Shown: positions 53,465-61,551 of the stretch, one piece after another
Numbering within the stretch: the first letter of the stretch is position 1
Layout of the letters: each line of letters starts with the position of its first letter
Assembly (NCBI RefSeq): GCF_000426845.1
Contig: NZ_AUGD01000001.1
Coordinates: forward strand, 248,001 to 312,000
Length of the DNA stretch: 64,000 nt
Direction: 5' to 3'
From: Bradyrhizobium sp. in8p8
Lineage (GTDB): Bacteria; Pseudomonadota; Alphaproteobacteria; Rhizobiales; Xanthobacteraceae
Position numbers and translations under genes: made by a program
Notes under the pieces: model-generated
What the model was told of the DNA's origin: nothing
Seen by the model: the letters and a program-made list of their open reading frames with translations, nothing else
The model's database searches: none

Positions 53465-54064
53465 ATGACCAAAGTACTCGTCCTCTATTACTCCGCCTAC
53501 GGCCACATCGAAGCGATGGCCAACGCCGTCGCCGAGGGCGCGCGGGAGGCCGGCGCCATTGTCGACATCAAGCGCGTACCCGAACTGGTGCCGGCCGACG
53601 TCGCCAAAGCGTCCCACTACAAGCTCGACCAGGCCGCGCCGATCGCCAAGATCGAGGACCTCGCCAGCTATGACGCGATCATCGTCGGCACCGGCACCCG
53701 CTTCGGCCGCATGGCCTCGCAAATGGCGAACTTCCTCGACCAGGCGGGCGGGCTCTGGGCCAAGGGCTCGCTGCACGGCAAGGTCGGCGGCGCCTTCACC
53801 TCGACCGCCACGCAGCACGGCGGCCAGGAGACCACGCTGTTCTCGATCATCACCAACCTCCTGCATTTCGGTATGGTCGTGGTCGGCATGAACTACGGCT
53901 TCGCCGGCCAGATGAAGCTCGACGAGGTCACGGGCGGCGCGCCCTACGGCGCCACCACGATCACCGGCGGCGACGGCAGCCGCCAGCCCAGCGCCAACGA
54001 GCTGGCCGGCGCACGCTATCAGGGCCGCCAGATCGCGGAGACGGCCAAGAAGCTGCATGGGTGA
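53465..54064 (+). CDS. wrbA: NAD(P)H:quinone oxidoreductase, WrbA type
   Basis: The 199-residue FMN enzyme reduces quinones by two electrons, avoiding semiquinone radicals. The flavodoxin-like phosphate loop is [14 protein letters not shown] at the N-terminus; later blocks [34 protein letters not shown] and [19 protein letters not shown] are WrbA hallmarks. GGAGACC precedes the ATG. It follows pirin and is probably under the divergent LysR regulator. Confidence 0.95.
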   Translation: MTKVLVLYYSAYGHIEAMANAVAEGAREAGAIVDIKRVPELVPADVAKASHYKLDQAAPIAKIEDLASYDAIIVGTGTRFGRMASQMANFLDQAGGLWAKGSLHGKVGGAFTSTATQHGGQETTLFSIITNLLHFGMVVVGMNYGFAGQMKLDEVTGGAPYGATTITGGDGSRQPSANELAGARYQGRQIAETAKKLHG

Positions 54065-54110
54065 GGCTGCACGGCTGACGATCGCGGCATTCCCGTTCGG
54101 GAATGCCGCT

Positions 54111-55256
54111 TCAGCGCTTTCCCTTGCCCATCGCCCGCGCCGCGAGGGCGGCAAGCCTGGGATGACGGCGCAGGCCTTGCGCGCCATGATCGCGCCATGC
54201 GTAGGGCAGACCGCGCCAGGACAGCGCGACGCTGACATCGGTCAGCGGCACCCGTTCGGCACCGAAGCGTCGCTTGTAGTCCTGGTTGCCGATGCTGAGA
54301 TCGAAGCGACGAACGCCCCTTGCATGCAGCGCCGCCATGGTGCGCTCGATGACGAGCAGGCCGGGCGAGCAGCTCGACCAGGGATCGCCGGCGTGACTGA
54401 TGCGCAGCAGATAATAGGTCGCGCCTTGCCTGACGCCGAACGATGTGCCGATGACACCTGCGTCGCAGACCAGCGCCGAGACGACGGCATAGCCTTCCGC
54501 AAGGCCCCGGCGCGCCACCTCGCGATAGAACCGCGCATGGGACTCGTCGTTGAGGACGAAGCGCGAGCCGAGCTTCTGCATGCGCGCCTGCTGCTGCCCA
54601 TCCATTACGTCCAGCAATTCATGCGCGCGCGCGACATCCGTGGCGATCTCGAACCGCGCGCCCTCGTGCCGGCTGAAGACGCGCCAGCAACGCGGCATTT
54701 GCATGCGCTTGATCGAAGCCTGGTAGGCGCCGTAGTCATCGCCCATCAGCACGAGATTGCCGTTGAGCGAGGAGGATCCGAGCCGGCCGAGCGCCACGAA
54801 CGGGTTTGGCTCGCCCTCGATCCAGGCCGGCATCTTCCTCATGCGGAGCAGATCGAGACGGTCAGGCAGCGCGCGCAACGCATCGATCAGCGCCGCGTTG
54901 ATCGCATCCGTCGCCCCTGCATCCAAGGCGGCATCGCACGCCAGGATCGGTGCGTTGTTGTCGGAGACGCCGAGGTCCGCGAATTCGACAATGCGAATGC
55001 CGCGCCTGACATGGCTGATCATCGGCAGGATCGCGATGTCCTTGCCGGTGGCGACATCGGAGATCACCGCGATCAGCGGGGCTACATCCTGGAACGCTTC
55101 GTACCACGCACCGAGCCAGTCGCCATGCTGGAACGCGGTGCGGTGCCCGGCGTTCAGGCGCGATGCGGCCTGCCGCCAGTCACGCATGAAATCGACCGCG
55201 ACCCCGGACGCGCTGGAGATCCGGCCTTCTGACTGCTCGATACTAGGGAACGTCAT
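54111..55256 (-). CDS. CelD/FemAB-like GNAT N-acyltransferase
   Basis: About 381 residues. Residues ~40-130 hold the CelD/BcsL-like N-terminal region (FQHGDWLGAWYEAFQD; ILPMISHVRRG), and the C-terminal half is a GNAT fold with LVCDAGVIGTSFGVRQGATY then YLLRISHAGDPWSSCSPGLL and FDLSIGNQDYKRRFGAE. Such proteins occur in cellulose and exopolysaccharide loci and probably acylate sugars or amines. The start at 55256 (MTFPSIEQ) is uncertain; ATG 55331 is possible. It sits downstream of the polymerase gene. Confidence 0.82.
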   Translation of the reverse strand: MTFPSIEQSEGRISSASGVAVDFMRDWRQAASRLNAGHRTAFQHGDWLGAWYEAFQDVAPLIAVISDVATGKDIAILPMISHVRRGIRIVEFADLGVSDNNAPILACDAALDAGATDAINAALIDALRALPDRLDLLRMRKMPAWIEGEPNPFVALGRLGSSSLNGNLVLMGDDYGAYQASIKRMQMPRCWRVFSRHEGARFEIATDVARAHELLDVMDGQQQARMQKLGSRFVLNDESHARFYREVARRGLAEGYAVVSALVCDAGVIGTSFGVRQGATYYLLRISHAGDPWSSCSPGLLVIERTMAALHARGVRRFDLSIGNQDYKRRFGAERVPLTDVSVALSWRGLPYAWRDHGAQGLRRHPRLAALAARAMGKGKR

Positions 55257-55360
55257 CCACGCGACATGCGACTGCTGAGTGTGTCCGCATAGATTATGTT
55301 TCGTGGCAGACCACAAGCAGCGTCGCTGCATATCGTTAAGCGTGTGACACCAACCGTGTC

Positions 55361-56713
55361 TCAGCGCTCCATTTCCGCCTGCTCGACACATTGGAACCTC
55401 GCCAGAAAGTGCAGGCCAGCGACGGCAAGAGCGAACAAGAACCAGACGGGATTCTGCCGGTCGAGCAGGAAGGTCTCGGTAGCCCCATAGTACAGGCCGA
55501 ACAACCACACGGTCAGGAACAACTTGGCCAGCGCACCACTGCGGCTGTGCGCCTGGGCCGTCTGGAAGTTACCGAGCGGGGCGAGCACGAAGACCAGGAT
55601 CACGAGCATCAGCCCGGGCAGACCAATCGTGACCGCGAGGTCGAGGTAGCTGTTGTGGCTGTGCGCTGCGGACGTTGCCCATTCTGCACCCTGAGCGGTC
55701 TGCCGCGAAGTCACGTCGTCCCAGAATGCCGCATAGCCGTGACCGATGATCGGCTTCTCGGCGACGGCTGCCAGAGCGAACTCCCAGATCGCGGAGCGGC
55801 CGGTGAAGGTGGGATCGAGCGGAAGCAGCCGCGTCATCGCCGCGAGTGCCGGGCTGAGGGCGCTGCCGACGGTCAACAGGTTCATCGCGACCAGAGGCAC
55901 GAAGCAGATGATCCGCTTCATCCAAAGGCCTGGCGTGACATAGACCAGGGAGGCGAGAACGTAGATCGCAAGGCACAGTACCGACGACGTCTTTCCGCCG
56001 GTGAAGATCAGGAAGATGCCGGCCAGAGCGGCGATCGCCGGTCCCATCACGAACGAGCCCACGGCGGACAAATAGATGCCGACATAGACCAGGATGGTCA
56101 TCACGGGCGAGGCGACGTTCTTGTGGCCAAAACTGCCCCGCCAGTCGCCGGCAAGCTGCGGCTCGGTGACGTCGAGCGCGGTATGCATCGAATATTGCGG
56201 CGCGAGGAGGACGCCGAGATAGCAGAGCGCGAGCAGCACCAACGCTGTAGCACCCAGACAAAGATTGAAACTGCGCTGCGTCGGCGGCAGCAATGGCAAC
56301 AGGACGGCGATCGACGTCACGCTGGCCGCGAGCACGAACCGCTGCATCGAGACGCCGCGGCTCTCGGAGAAGACGATGTTGATCACCAGCCAGCCCAGGA
56401 GGCAGAGATGAAGCGGTGTCGCCAGGGTCTTCAGCGCGGGCGCGTCGGTGGCGGCGACAAGCAGGACCGCGACCCCGGCCAGGAGGCCCCAGGAGACATA
56501 GGTCAGAGCCATTCGTCCGCCGACGATGGTGGTGACGTCTGGATTGCGCAGGTCCGGAAACGGATCGAGCGTCACCAGCACCAGCAGCAGAGCTGCGGCG
56601 GCGACAAGGCAGCGCGCGGTCTGCACGGCATCGAGCCCTGCAAGCGCCTCACGCAGCATATGGCCGGATGATCGAGTCTGGGCGGCAGTCATGTCGGCGG
56701 CGCTGCGGTCCAT
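55361..56713 (-). CDS. O-antigen ligase/polymerase family membrane protein (Wzy/ExoQ-like)
   Basis: A 450-residue polytopic inner-membrane protein with about ten to twelve helices. The large periplasmic loop contains GRSAIWEFALAAVAEKPIIG and a following HGYAAFWDD, then SAAHSHNSYLDLAVTIGLPG with the catalytic-type His seen in O-antigen ligases and Wzy polymerases. It probably polymerises or ligates a cell-surface polysaccharide. ATG 56713 lies 3 bases after the preceding glycosyltransferase stop, so they are co-transcribed. Confidence 0.87.
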   Translation of the reverse strand: MDRSAADMTAAQTRSSGHMLREALAGLDAVQTARCLVAAAALLLVLVTLDPFPDLRNPDVTTIVGGRMALTYVSWGLLAGVAVLLVAATDAPALKTLATPLHLCLLGWLVINIVFSESRGVSMQRFVLAASVTSIAVLLPLLPPTQRSFNLCLGATALVLLALCYLGVLLAPQYSMHTALDVTEPQLAGDWRGSFGHKNVASPVMTILVYVGIYLSAVGSFVMGPAIAALAGIFLIFTGGKTSSVLCLAIYVLASLVYVTPGLWMKRIICFVPLVAMNLLTVGSALSPALAAMTRLLPLDPTFTGRSAIWEFALAAVAEKPIIGHGYAAFWDDVTSRQTAQGAEWATSAAHSHNSYLDLAVTIGLPGLMLVILVFVLAPLGNFQTAQAHSRSGALAKLFLTVWLFGLYYGATETFLLDRQNPVWFLFALAVAGLHFLARFQCVEQAEMER

Positions 56714-56716
56714 GGC

Positions 56717-57829
56717 TCAGGACATTTGGTGATGCCGGAGAAGCTCCAGGCCCTGGCTCGCCCCTGCCGAGCACCCGTCGACGGCGCCGCCCGAGGCCTT
56801 CGCCACCGCGGGCCGCCGCATGATGCCGCACGCGATCTCGTAGTATTGGAGCGCGCGTTGCTCCAGGGTTAGGTTGTCCAGGATGTAGCCGCGCGGATCG
56901 AAGGTGCCGGCAGCGCACCCGGCCCAGAAATTGTCCCAACCCGCCTCGAAGCCCGTGATGTCGGTGAACTTTGCACCGCAGCGTTCGTCCCAGTATGGCA
57001 CCGACGACACCGGCTCAAACCTCACACGGTGCGGATAGTAATCGGGGTCGCGCCAAGGCCCGCCCGGATCCCAGGCAAACACCGGCACGCCGCAGGACAA
57101 GGCCTGCTGGTAGGCGATGCCCTGGCTCTCGCTCTGGCACAGAAAGATCATCGCGCGCGAACGCGCCAGCGCGGCCCGATAATCTGCCTCCTTGTAGCTG
57201 CCATAGCGCAGCTCCGTGAACGAGCGCCCCTCCTTCAGCAGCCGGGCGCGAAGGGGCTCGATCAACGCCGGCACGTAGCGCTCACGGTCCCAATAGACCT
57301 TGTCGTAGATCAGGACATCGATCGTCTTCTGCGATGACTCCGACGGCGCCCAGAAATCCGTGTCGATGCCGACCGGCCAAGCCTCCGTCTCGGGCCAATA
57401 CGGCCGGTACATGTCGACGTACCAGCGGCCGGGCACCACCACCTTCTTCACGGGCAGACGCCTGAACAGATCGGGGTCGTCCAGCGGATGATTGTGGGCG
57501 GCAACGCCGAGCAGGATCGGGTTCTTCCACGCGAACTTGTCGAGCAGGAAGGTACGGCCGATGATACAGGCGAGTTCCTCGGGATGCCGGGCGACATGAC
57601 CGTAATCGTTGACGCGGTAGCGAATGCCGAGCCGGTCGAGCCCGGCACAGAGGTTGAGGAACACGCGAAGCTGGCCGCTCATGCGCGGCTCGCCCAGCAG
57701 CAACCGCCGCGCCATGCGCCGCAGATGCCGGTCGCCGGGAAACCAGCGATCGTCCTTGTCCTCATAGAAGAGGTTCAGGATCATCGCGTCGGGGTCGTGT
57801 TCGAAGGTCTTTGCGGGCACTGGATCCAT
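56717..57829 (-). CDS. Glycosyltransferase, CgeB/family-1-like
   Basis: About 370 residues. MILNLFYEDKDDRWFPGDRH starts the conserved part; RVFLNLCAGLDRLGIRYRVN, ILLGVAAHNHPLDDPDLFRR and the C-terminal half with FLCQSESQGIAYQQALSCG and a VPVFAWDPGG look like a GT-B glycosyltransferase, the Glu-rich QSESQGIAYQQAL being the donor-site motif. Several starts are possible (57892, 57850, 57829, 57784). It is the first gene of the minus-strand polysaccharide operon here. Sugar unknown. Confidence 0.78.
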   Translation of the reverse strand: MDPVPAKTFEHDPDAMILNLFYEDKDDRWFPGDRHLRRMARRLLLGEPRMSGQLRVFLNLCAGLDRLGIRYRVNDYGHVARHPEELACIIGRTFLLDKFAWKNPILLGVAAHNHPLDDPDLFRRLPVKKVVVPGRWYVDMYRPYWPETEAWPVGIDTDFWAPSESSQKTIDVLIYDKVYWDRERYVPALIEPLRARLLKEGRSFTELRYGSYKEADYRAALARSRAMIFLCQSESQGIAYQQALSCGVPVFAWDPGGPWRDPDYYPHRVRFEPVSSVPYWDERCGAKFTDITGFEAGWDNFWAGCAAGTFDPRGYILDNLTLEQRALQYYEIACGIMRRPAVAKASGGAVDGCSAGASQGLELLRHHQMS

Positions 57830-58062
57830 CCGCGACAGTCTGATGCGCATTCTCGCATGGCACCGACCGTCGCACTCGTCCGAATTTGCCACAGGCTTAA
57901 TGCCAGCGGCTTAACGCTATTTTACGAAACCGGCGACGCACCGGCCTTCGCAGCGCCGCTTTGAGCGCAGTGCGAGTATGATCGAGCCGAACTTGTAGTC
58001 GCCAGCGTTGCCGGCGCGACGGACAAGTCCTGGTTAACGGATCATTAAAGACGAGCCGCAGC

Positions 58063-59049
58063 TTGATCACCGCCGAAGACGTTCTCGAACTGCCAGCCGC
58101 CCCCCGTGCGACGGCGCCGGCGCGCCTCCCGCTTCAGGTCGACTCGGCCACATCAGTGTCGGTCGTCATTCCCGCCAAGAACGTGGCCGCCTATATCGGC
58201 GAAACCCTCGTGAGTGCTCTGGCGCAGCGCGAGGTGACCGAGGTGATCGTCGTGGACGACGGCTCCACCGACGAAACGGTTGCGATCGTCCGGGCCGTGC
58301 GCGACTCGCGGCTGCGCTTGATCCACAACGACTCGGCCGGTGTCTCGGCGGCGCGCAATTTCGGCGCCCGGCATGCGAGCGGCGCGTGGCTGCTGTTCCT
58401 CGATGCCGACGACCGCCTGCGCCCCGGCGCGGTGGCAGCGCTCCTGTCGGCAGCGCGCGGTGCACCGCGCGCGGTTCTGATCTACGGCGACTACAACACG
58501 ATCGATGCCGAAGGACGGCAGATCGGCCGGCGCGAGTTGCTGAAGGGACGCCGCAAACCGTCCGGCGACGTGCTGTCGCGGCTGGCGGCCGGCAATTTCA
58601 TCGTCAACGGCGGCATCGTTCTCACCCGTGCGGACGCTTTCCGCGCCATCGGCGGTTTCGACGTATCGCTCAGATATTGCGAGGACTGGCATTGCTGGTG
58701 CCGCCTCGCGTCGATCGGCGAGTTCGAGTTCGTGCCGAAGCTTCTGCTCGATTATCGCCTGCACACGGCCAACACGATGAACGCAGCGGTGCGAACCCCG
58801 CAGGATTTCTTGCCGGCGGTTGCGCGGATTTTCGATGACGGGTTGATCCTGGCGAGACTTCCCGAGGACGCGGCGAGCGGATTGCGCCGAGCCGCCGAGA
58901 TTCACCTCGTCACCTATTCGGCGATGCAGGCAGTCCGCTTCGGCAGATATCGCGACGCCTTTGCCTATCTCGCGATGATCGGTAGTCGGTCGCCAAGATC
59001 TCTGCCACGCGCGGCGATCCGCGTCGCACTCGCCCGCTTCGGCATCTAG
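58063..59049 (+). CDS. Family 2 glycosyltransferase
   Basis: A 328-residue GT-A enzyme without transmembrane helices. VSVVIPAKNVAAYIGETLVS, VIVVDDGSTDET and the DxD-type motif LLFLDADDRLRPG lie in the N-terminal half; GGFDVSLRYCEDWHCWCRLA is the acceptor-site E-D-W motif. It likely adds a sugar to a lipid-linked repeat unit in the cytoplasm. The only early start is TTG 58063. It is divergent from the minus-strand operon. Donor and acceptor unknown. Confidence 0.85.
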   Translation: MITAEDVLELPAAPRATAPARLPLQVDSATSVSVVIPAKNVAAYIGETLVSALAQREVTEVIVVDDGSTDETVAIVRAVRDSRLRLIHNDSAGVSAARNFGARHASGAWLLFLDADDRLRPGAVAALLSAARGAPRAVLIYGDYNTIDAEGRQIGRRELLKGRRKPSGDVLSRLAAGNFIVNGGIVLTRADAFRAIGGFDVSLRYCEDWHCWCRLASIGEFEFVPKLLLDYRLHTANTMNAAVRTPQDFLPAVARIFDDGLILARLPEDAASGLRRAAEIHLVTYSAMQAVRFGRYRDAFAYLAMIGSRSPRSLPRAAIRVALARFGI

Positions 59050-59061
59050 TCCGCCGTCGCG

Positions 59062-60090
59062 TCAAGAAACGATCTTCGAGGCCTCATAAGGCTTCTGCTC
59101 CAAGCCGACGGCCGCCAAGGCGGCGCCAAGCGCAACCATCACGGGATGCATCGCAACGACGGCTTTCGACGACGTCAGCAAGGCTGCGGCGCGAGCCAGC
59201 GACAGCGGCACCCGTCCGAGCATCTGCACAAACACCCTGGCCCGCGCCGCCCTGCTTCGGGCAGCCTTGTACTGCACGCGATAATTGATCGCGCCGATGC
59301 GCAGGCCGCGCTTTGCGATCCAGCCCAGACTGGTGCGGTTCCGCGGCACCGTCTCGGTGATGACCGCCTCCGCCGTCCAGTGGAACAGCAGGCCGGCATC
59401 ACGGCACCGCACGAAGAAATCGCAATCGCCGCCGCCGAGGAAATTGAAGCGAAGATCGAACGCGGGACGGTCGAACCGCTCGAAGGCGGCACGCGTGATC
59501 AGGCAATTGCCGCAACCATAGATCAGCGGCACCGCGCCGCTGTAGTCGTAAGTCGGACAGAAGGCGGGATGGCGCGCAAGCCAGGGCTTGCTGTCGTCGT
59601 CGAAGACCGGCAACACCGGCCCGCCGACCACATCGGCGCCGGTCGCCTCCGCGGTGCGGACCATCAGCTCGAGCCAGTCGGGCGAAGCAATCTCGTCGTC
59701 ATCGATCATCAGGAAGCGGGTCGCGGCGGGAAACAGCGTCTGCGCCGTTTCGAACGCTGCGTTGATCGCGTGACAATTGCCCTGCCGCTTCTCGACGAGG
59801 CAGACACCCTGGAGCCTGCCGTCAGCCAGAAACTCTGCGGCGACCGGCGCGCTCTCGCGCCGCGCGGCGTCGTTCTCGACCATGACAACGGCAAAGGAAC
59901 GCGGCGTACGCTGGTTCGCAAGCGATTCCAGCGTCAGCCGCAGGTGCTGCGGGCGGCGGAAGCACGGGATGCAGACGACGATGCCGACCGACAGATCAAT
60001 GATGCGGGAGCTCGCCGCGATTTCCCGGTTGGAATCGCACACGGCATCCGAGAGGCGCGCGGCGGACAGGTCTGTCGGGATCAATGTCAT
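59062..60090 (-). CDS. Family 2 glycosyltransferase
   Basis: A 342-residue GT-A enzyme. VGIVVCIPCFRRPQHLRLTL, MIDDDEIASPDWLELM (metal-binding Asp cluster) and LGGGDCDFFVRCRDAGLLFH are visible, with VITETVPRNRTSLGWIAKR resembling rhamnosyl/galactosyl-transferase ends. A C-terminal hydrophobic stretch (MHPVMVALGAALAAVGLE) may anchor it to the membrane. It converges with the preceding glycosyltransferase, only 13 bases apart. The sugar is unknown. Confidence 0.85.
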   Translation of the reverse strand: MTLIPTDLSAARLSDAVCDSNREIAASSRIIDLSVGIVVCIPCFRRPQHLRLTLESLANQRTPRSFAVVMVENDAARRESAPVAAEFLADGRLQGVCLVEKRQGNCHAINAAFETAQTLFPAATRFLMIDDDEIASPDWLELMVRTAEATGADVVGGPVLPVFDDDSKPWLARHPAFCPTYDYSGAVPLIYGCGNCLITRAAFERFDRPAFDLRFNFLGGGDCDFFVRCRDAGLLFHWTAEAVITETVPRNRTSLGWIAKRGLRIGAINYRVQYKAARSRAARARVFVQMLGRVPLSLARAAALLTSSKAVVAMHPVMVALGAALAAVGLEQKPYEASKIVS

Positions 60091-60471
60091 GACGTTCTAG
60101 ATGTCCGAGATATGTTGAGAAAGCCCTGCTTCGATCGCGCAAGCCGGTACGTCCCGCAACGGCACATCGCCGCAGAACGGATTCGTTCCAAAAATGAACA
60201 GCACACGCCGGCGAACTGAGCCATCTCCGCGCAACACCATGCACTTAACCGTTTTCGCGCGTTTCTGCCGCAGAACGCTGCACGCGTGCTAGTGCAATTC
60301 ACGGTCCAGCGCGCCGACGACACCCAACATGGACAATGCCGTAGTTAACGGCCATGCGCATTAACCCGGTTGTAAGCACTGCGAGCAGTGAGGCGGCGCG
60401 GCATCGGATTTGCTCTTCGGGCGATCGAGTTTTTTCCTGTAATTTGAATAGAACAAGCGCGGTCAGAAATC
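60091..60471. other. Intergenic region between divergent glycosyltransferase and methyltransferase genes
   Basis: 381 bases, presumably with two promoters. The AT-rich run near 60427-60450 (TTTTTTCCTGTAATTTGAATAG) could contain promoter elements for the methyltransferase. No hairpin or gene is recognised. Confidence 0.45.
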
Positions 60472-61272
60472 ATGAACAAGCCAGCGACGATCGATTTTGC
60501 GACGGCCACGGCCATCAACGTCCCCGCCGCGGCTCCACCCACCCAGGCGTTGCACGATCTGGTCCCCGGCGAAGCCCGCGACAGCCTGCTCGCTGTCCAT
60601 GACGTTCTGCGCCGCGAGCTGCCGCGTGACCGGCTCGCCATCTATGAAGCGGGCGGCGGCTCGTGCAGCGTTCTGCCCCCCGAATTGCTGAACCGCAGCA
60701 AAGTCACCGTCGTGGACATCGACGAGGATCAGGTCCGCAACAACACCTACGCCGACGAGGCGATCCTGGGCGACATCCAGACCTACCGCTTCGGGCGCGA
60801 GACCTTCGATCTCGTGATCTGCTACAACGTGATCGAGCATCTGCCGAACGTCGACACGGCGCTCCTGAACTTCCGCGACGCGCTCAAGCGCGGCGGGATG
60901 ATCCTGATCGGCGCACCCAATCCGCGTTCGCTTTCCGGTGTCGTCACCAAATATTCGCCGCACTGGTTTCACGTCTGGTTCTACCGGCACATCCGCGGCA
61001 TCAAGGATGCCGGCCTGCCCGGCGAGCCGCCGTTCCCGACGTTCTTTCATCCGCTGGTGACGCTGCCCCGACTCGAAGCATTCGCGGCCGCCAACGGCCT
61101 GGAGATGATCTATCGCCGCGAGGTCGAAAGCCCGCGCTATCCCGAGATGCGCCGGCGCAAGCCGCTGTTCGCGGCCCTCGTCGACGCCGGCGCCGCGGTG
61201 CTGAACGCCGTGCTCCCGAGCGGCACCGACGTCCGACGCGGTGACTATCACGTCATCCTGCGGAAGAGCTGA
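60472..61272 (+). CDS. Class I SAM-dependent methyltransferase
   Basis: A 266-residue methyltransferase. The glycine-rich SAM loop is IYEAGGGSCSVLP, motif II acid is VTVVDIDEDQVRNN and the post-motif reads DLVICYNVIEHLPNVDTALL, typical of the Methyltransf_11/23 group. The C-terminal half (HWFHVWFYRHIRGIKDAG) is a divergent lid. Located in the polysaccharide region, it may methylate a sugar or a chain end; this is inference. It stands alone, 280 bases before the GumC-like gene. Confidence 0.87.
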   Translation: MNKPATIDFATATAINVPAAAPPTQALHDLVPGEARDSLLAVHDVLRRELPRDRLAIYEAGGGSCSVLPPELLNRSKVTVVDIDEDQVRNNTYADEAILGDIQTYRFGRETFDLVICYNVIEHLPNVDTALLNFRDALKRGGMILIGAPNPRSLSGVVTKYSPHWFHVWFYRHIRGIKDAGLPGEPPFPTFFHPLVTLPRLEAFAAANGLEMIYRREVESPRYPEMRRRKPLFAALVDAGAAVLNAVLPSGTDVRRGDYHVILRKS

Positions 61273-61472
61273 AAGCGATGCACGCGCGGCCGATCGCCCG
61301 ACCCGCGACGCTTCGCGGGCACGCTGCGGGCAGCAACGAACCGTTAATCTCCCGGGGAACTCGGCGTCTCGGCGACGCTTCGAACAGCGGCATGCGCTTA
61401 AACGCTTTGTTTGCCATTTCGGTGAATAGTCCCCGGATGAGTATGGTTAATTTTCCCTGTTGCGTTGATTGG

Positions 61473-61491
61473 GCACCCATATCCCGGGTGC
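61473..61491. promoter_or_regulatory. Inverted repeat upstream of the GumC-like gene
   Basis: GCACCC-N7-GGGTGC at 61473-61491, about 60 bases before the start codon. It could be an operator or leader hairpin; function is unproven. Confidence 0.25.
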
Positions 61492-61551
61492 GTGGCGTAA
61501 AGCGAAGAATAACCCCTCAGCCCGCGGCAATTGGAATGAAAGCTGGGGATC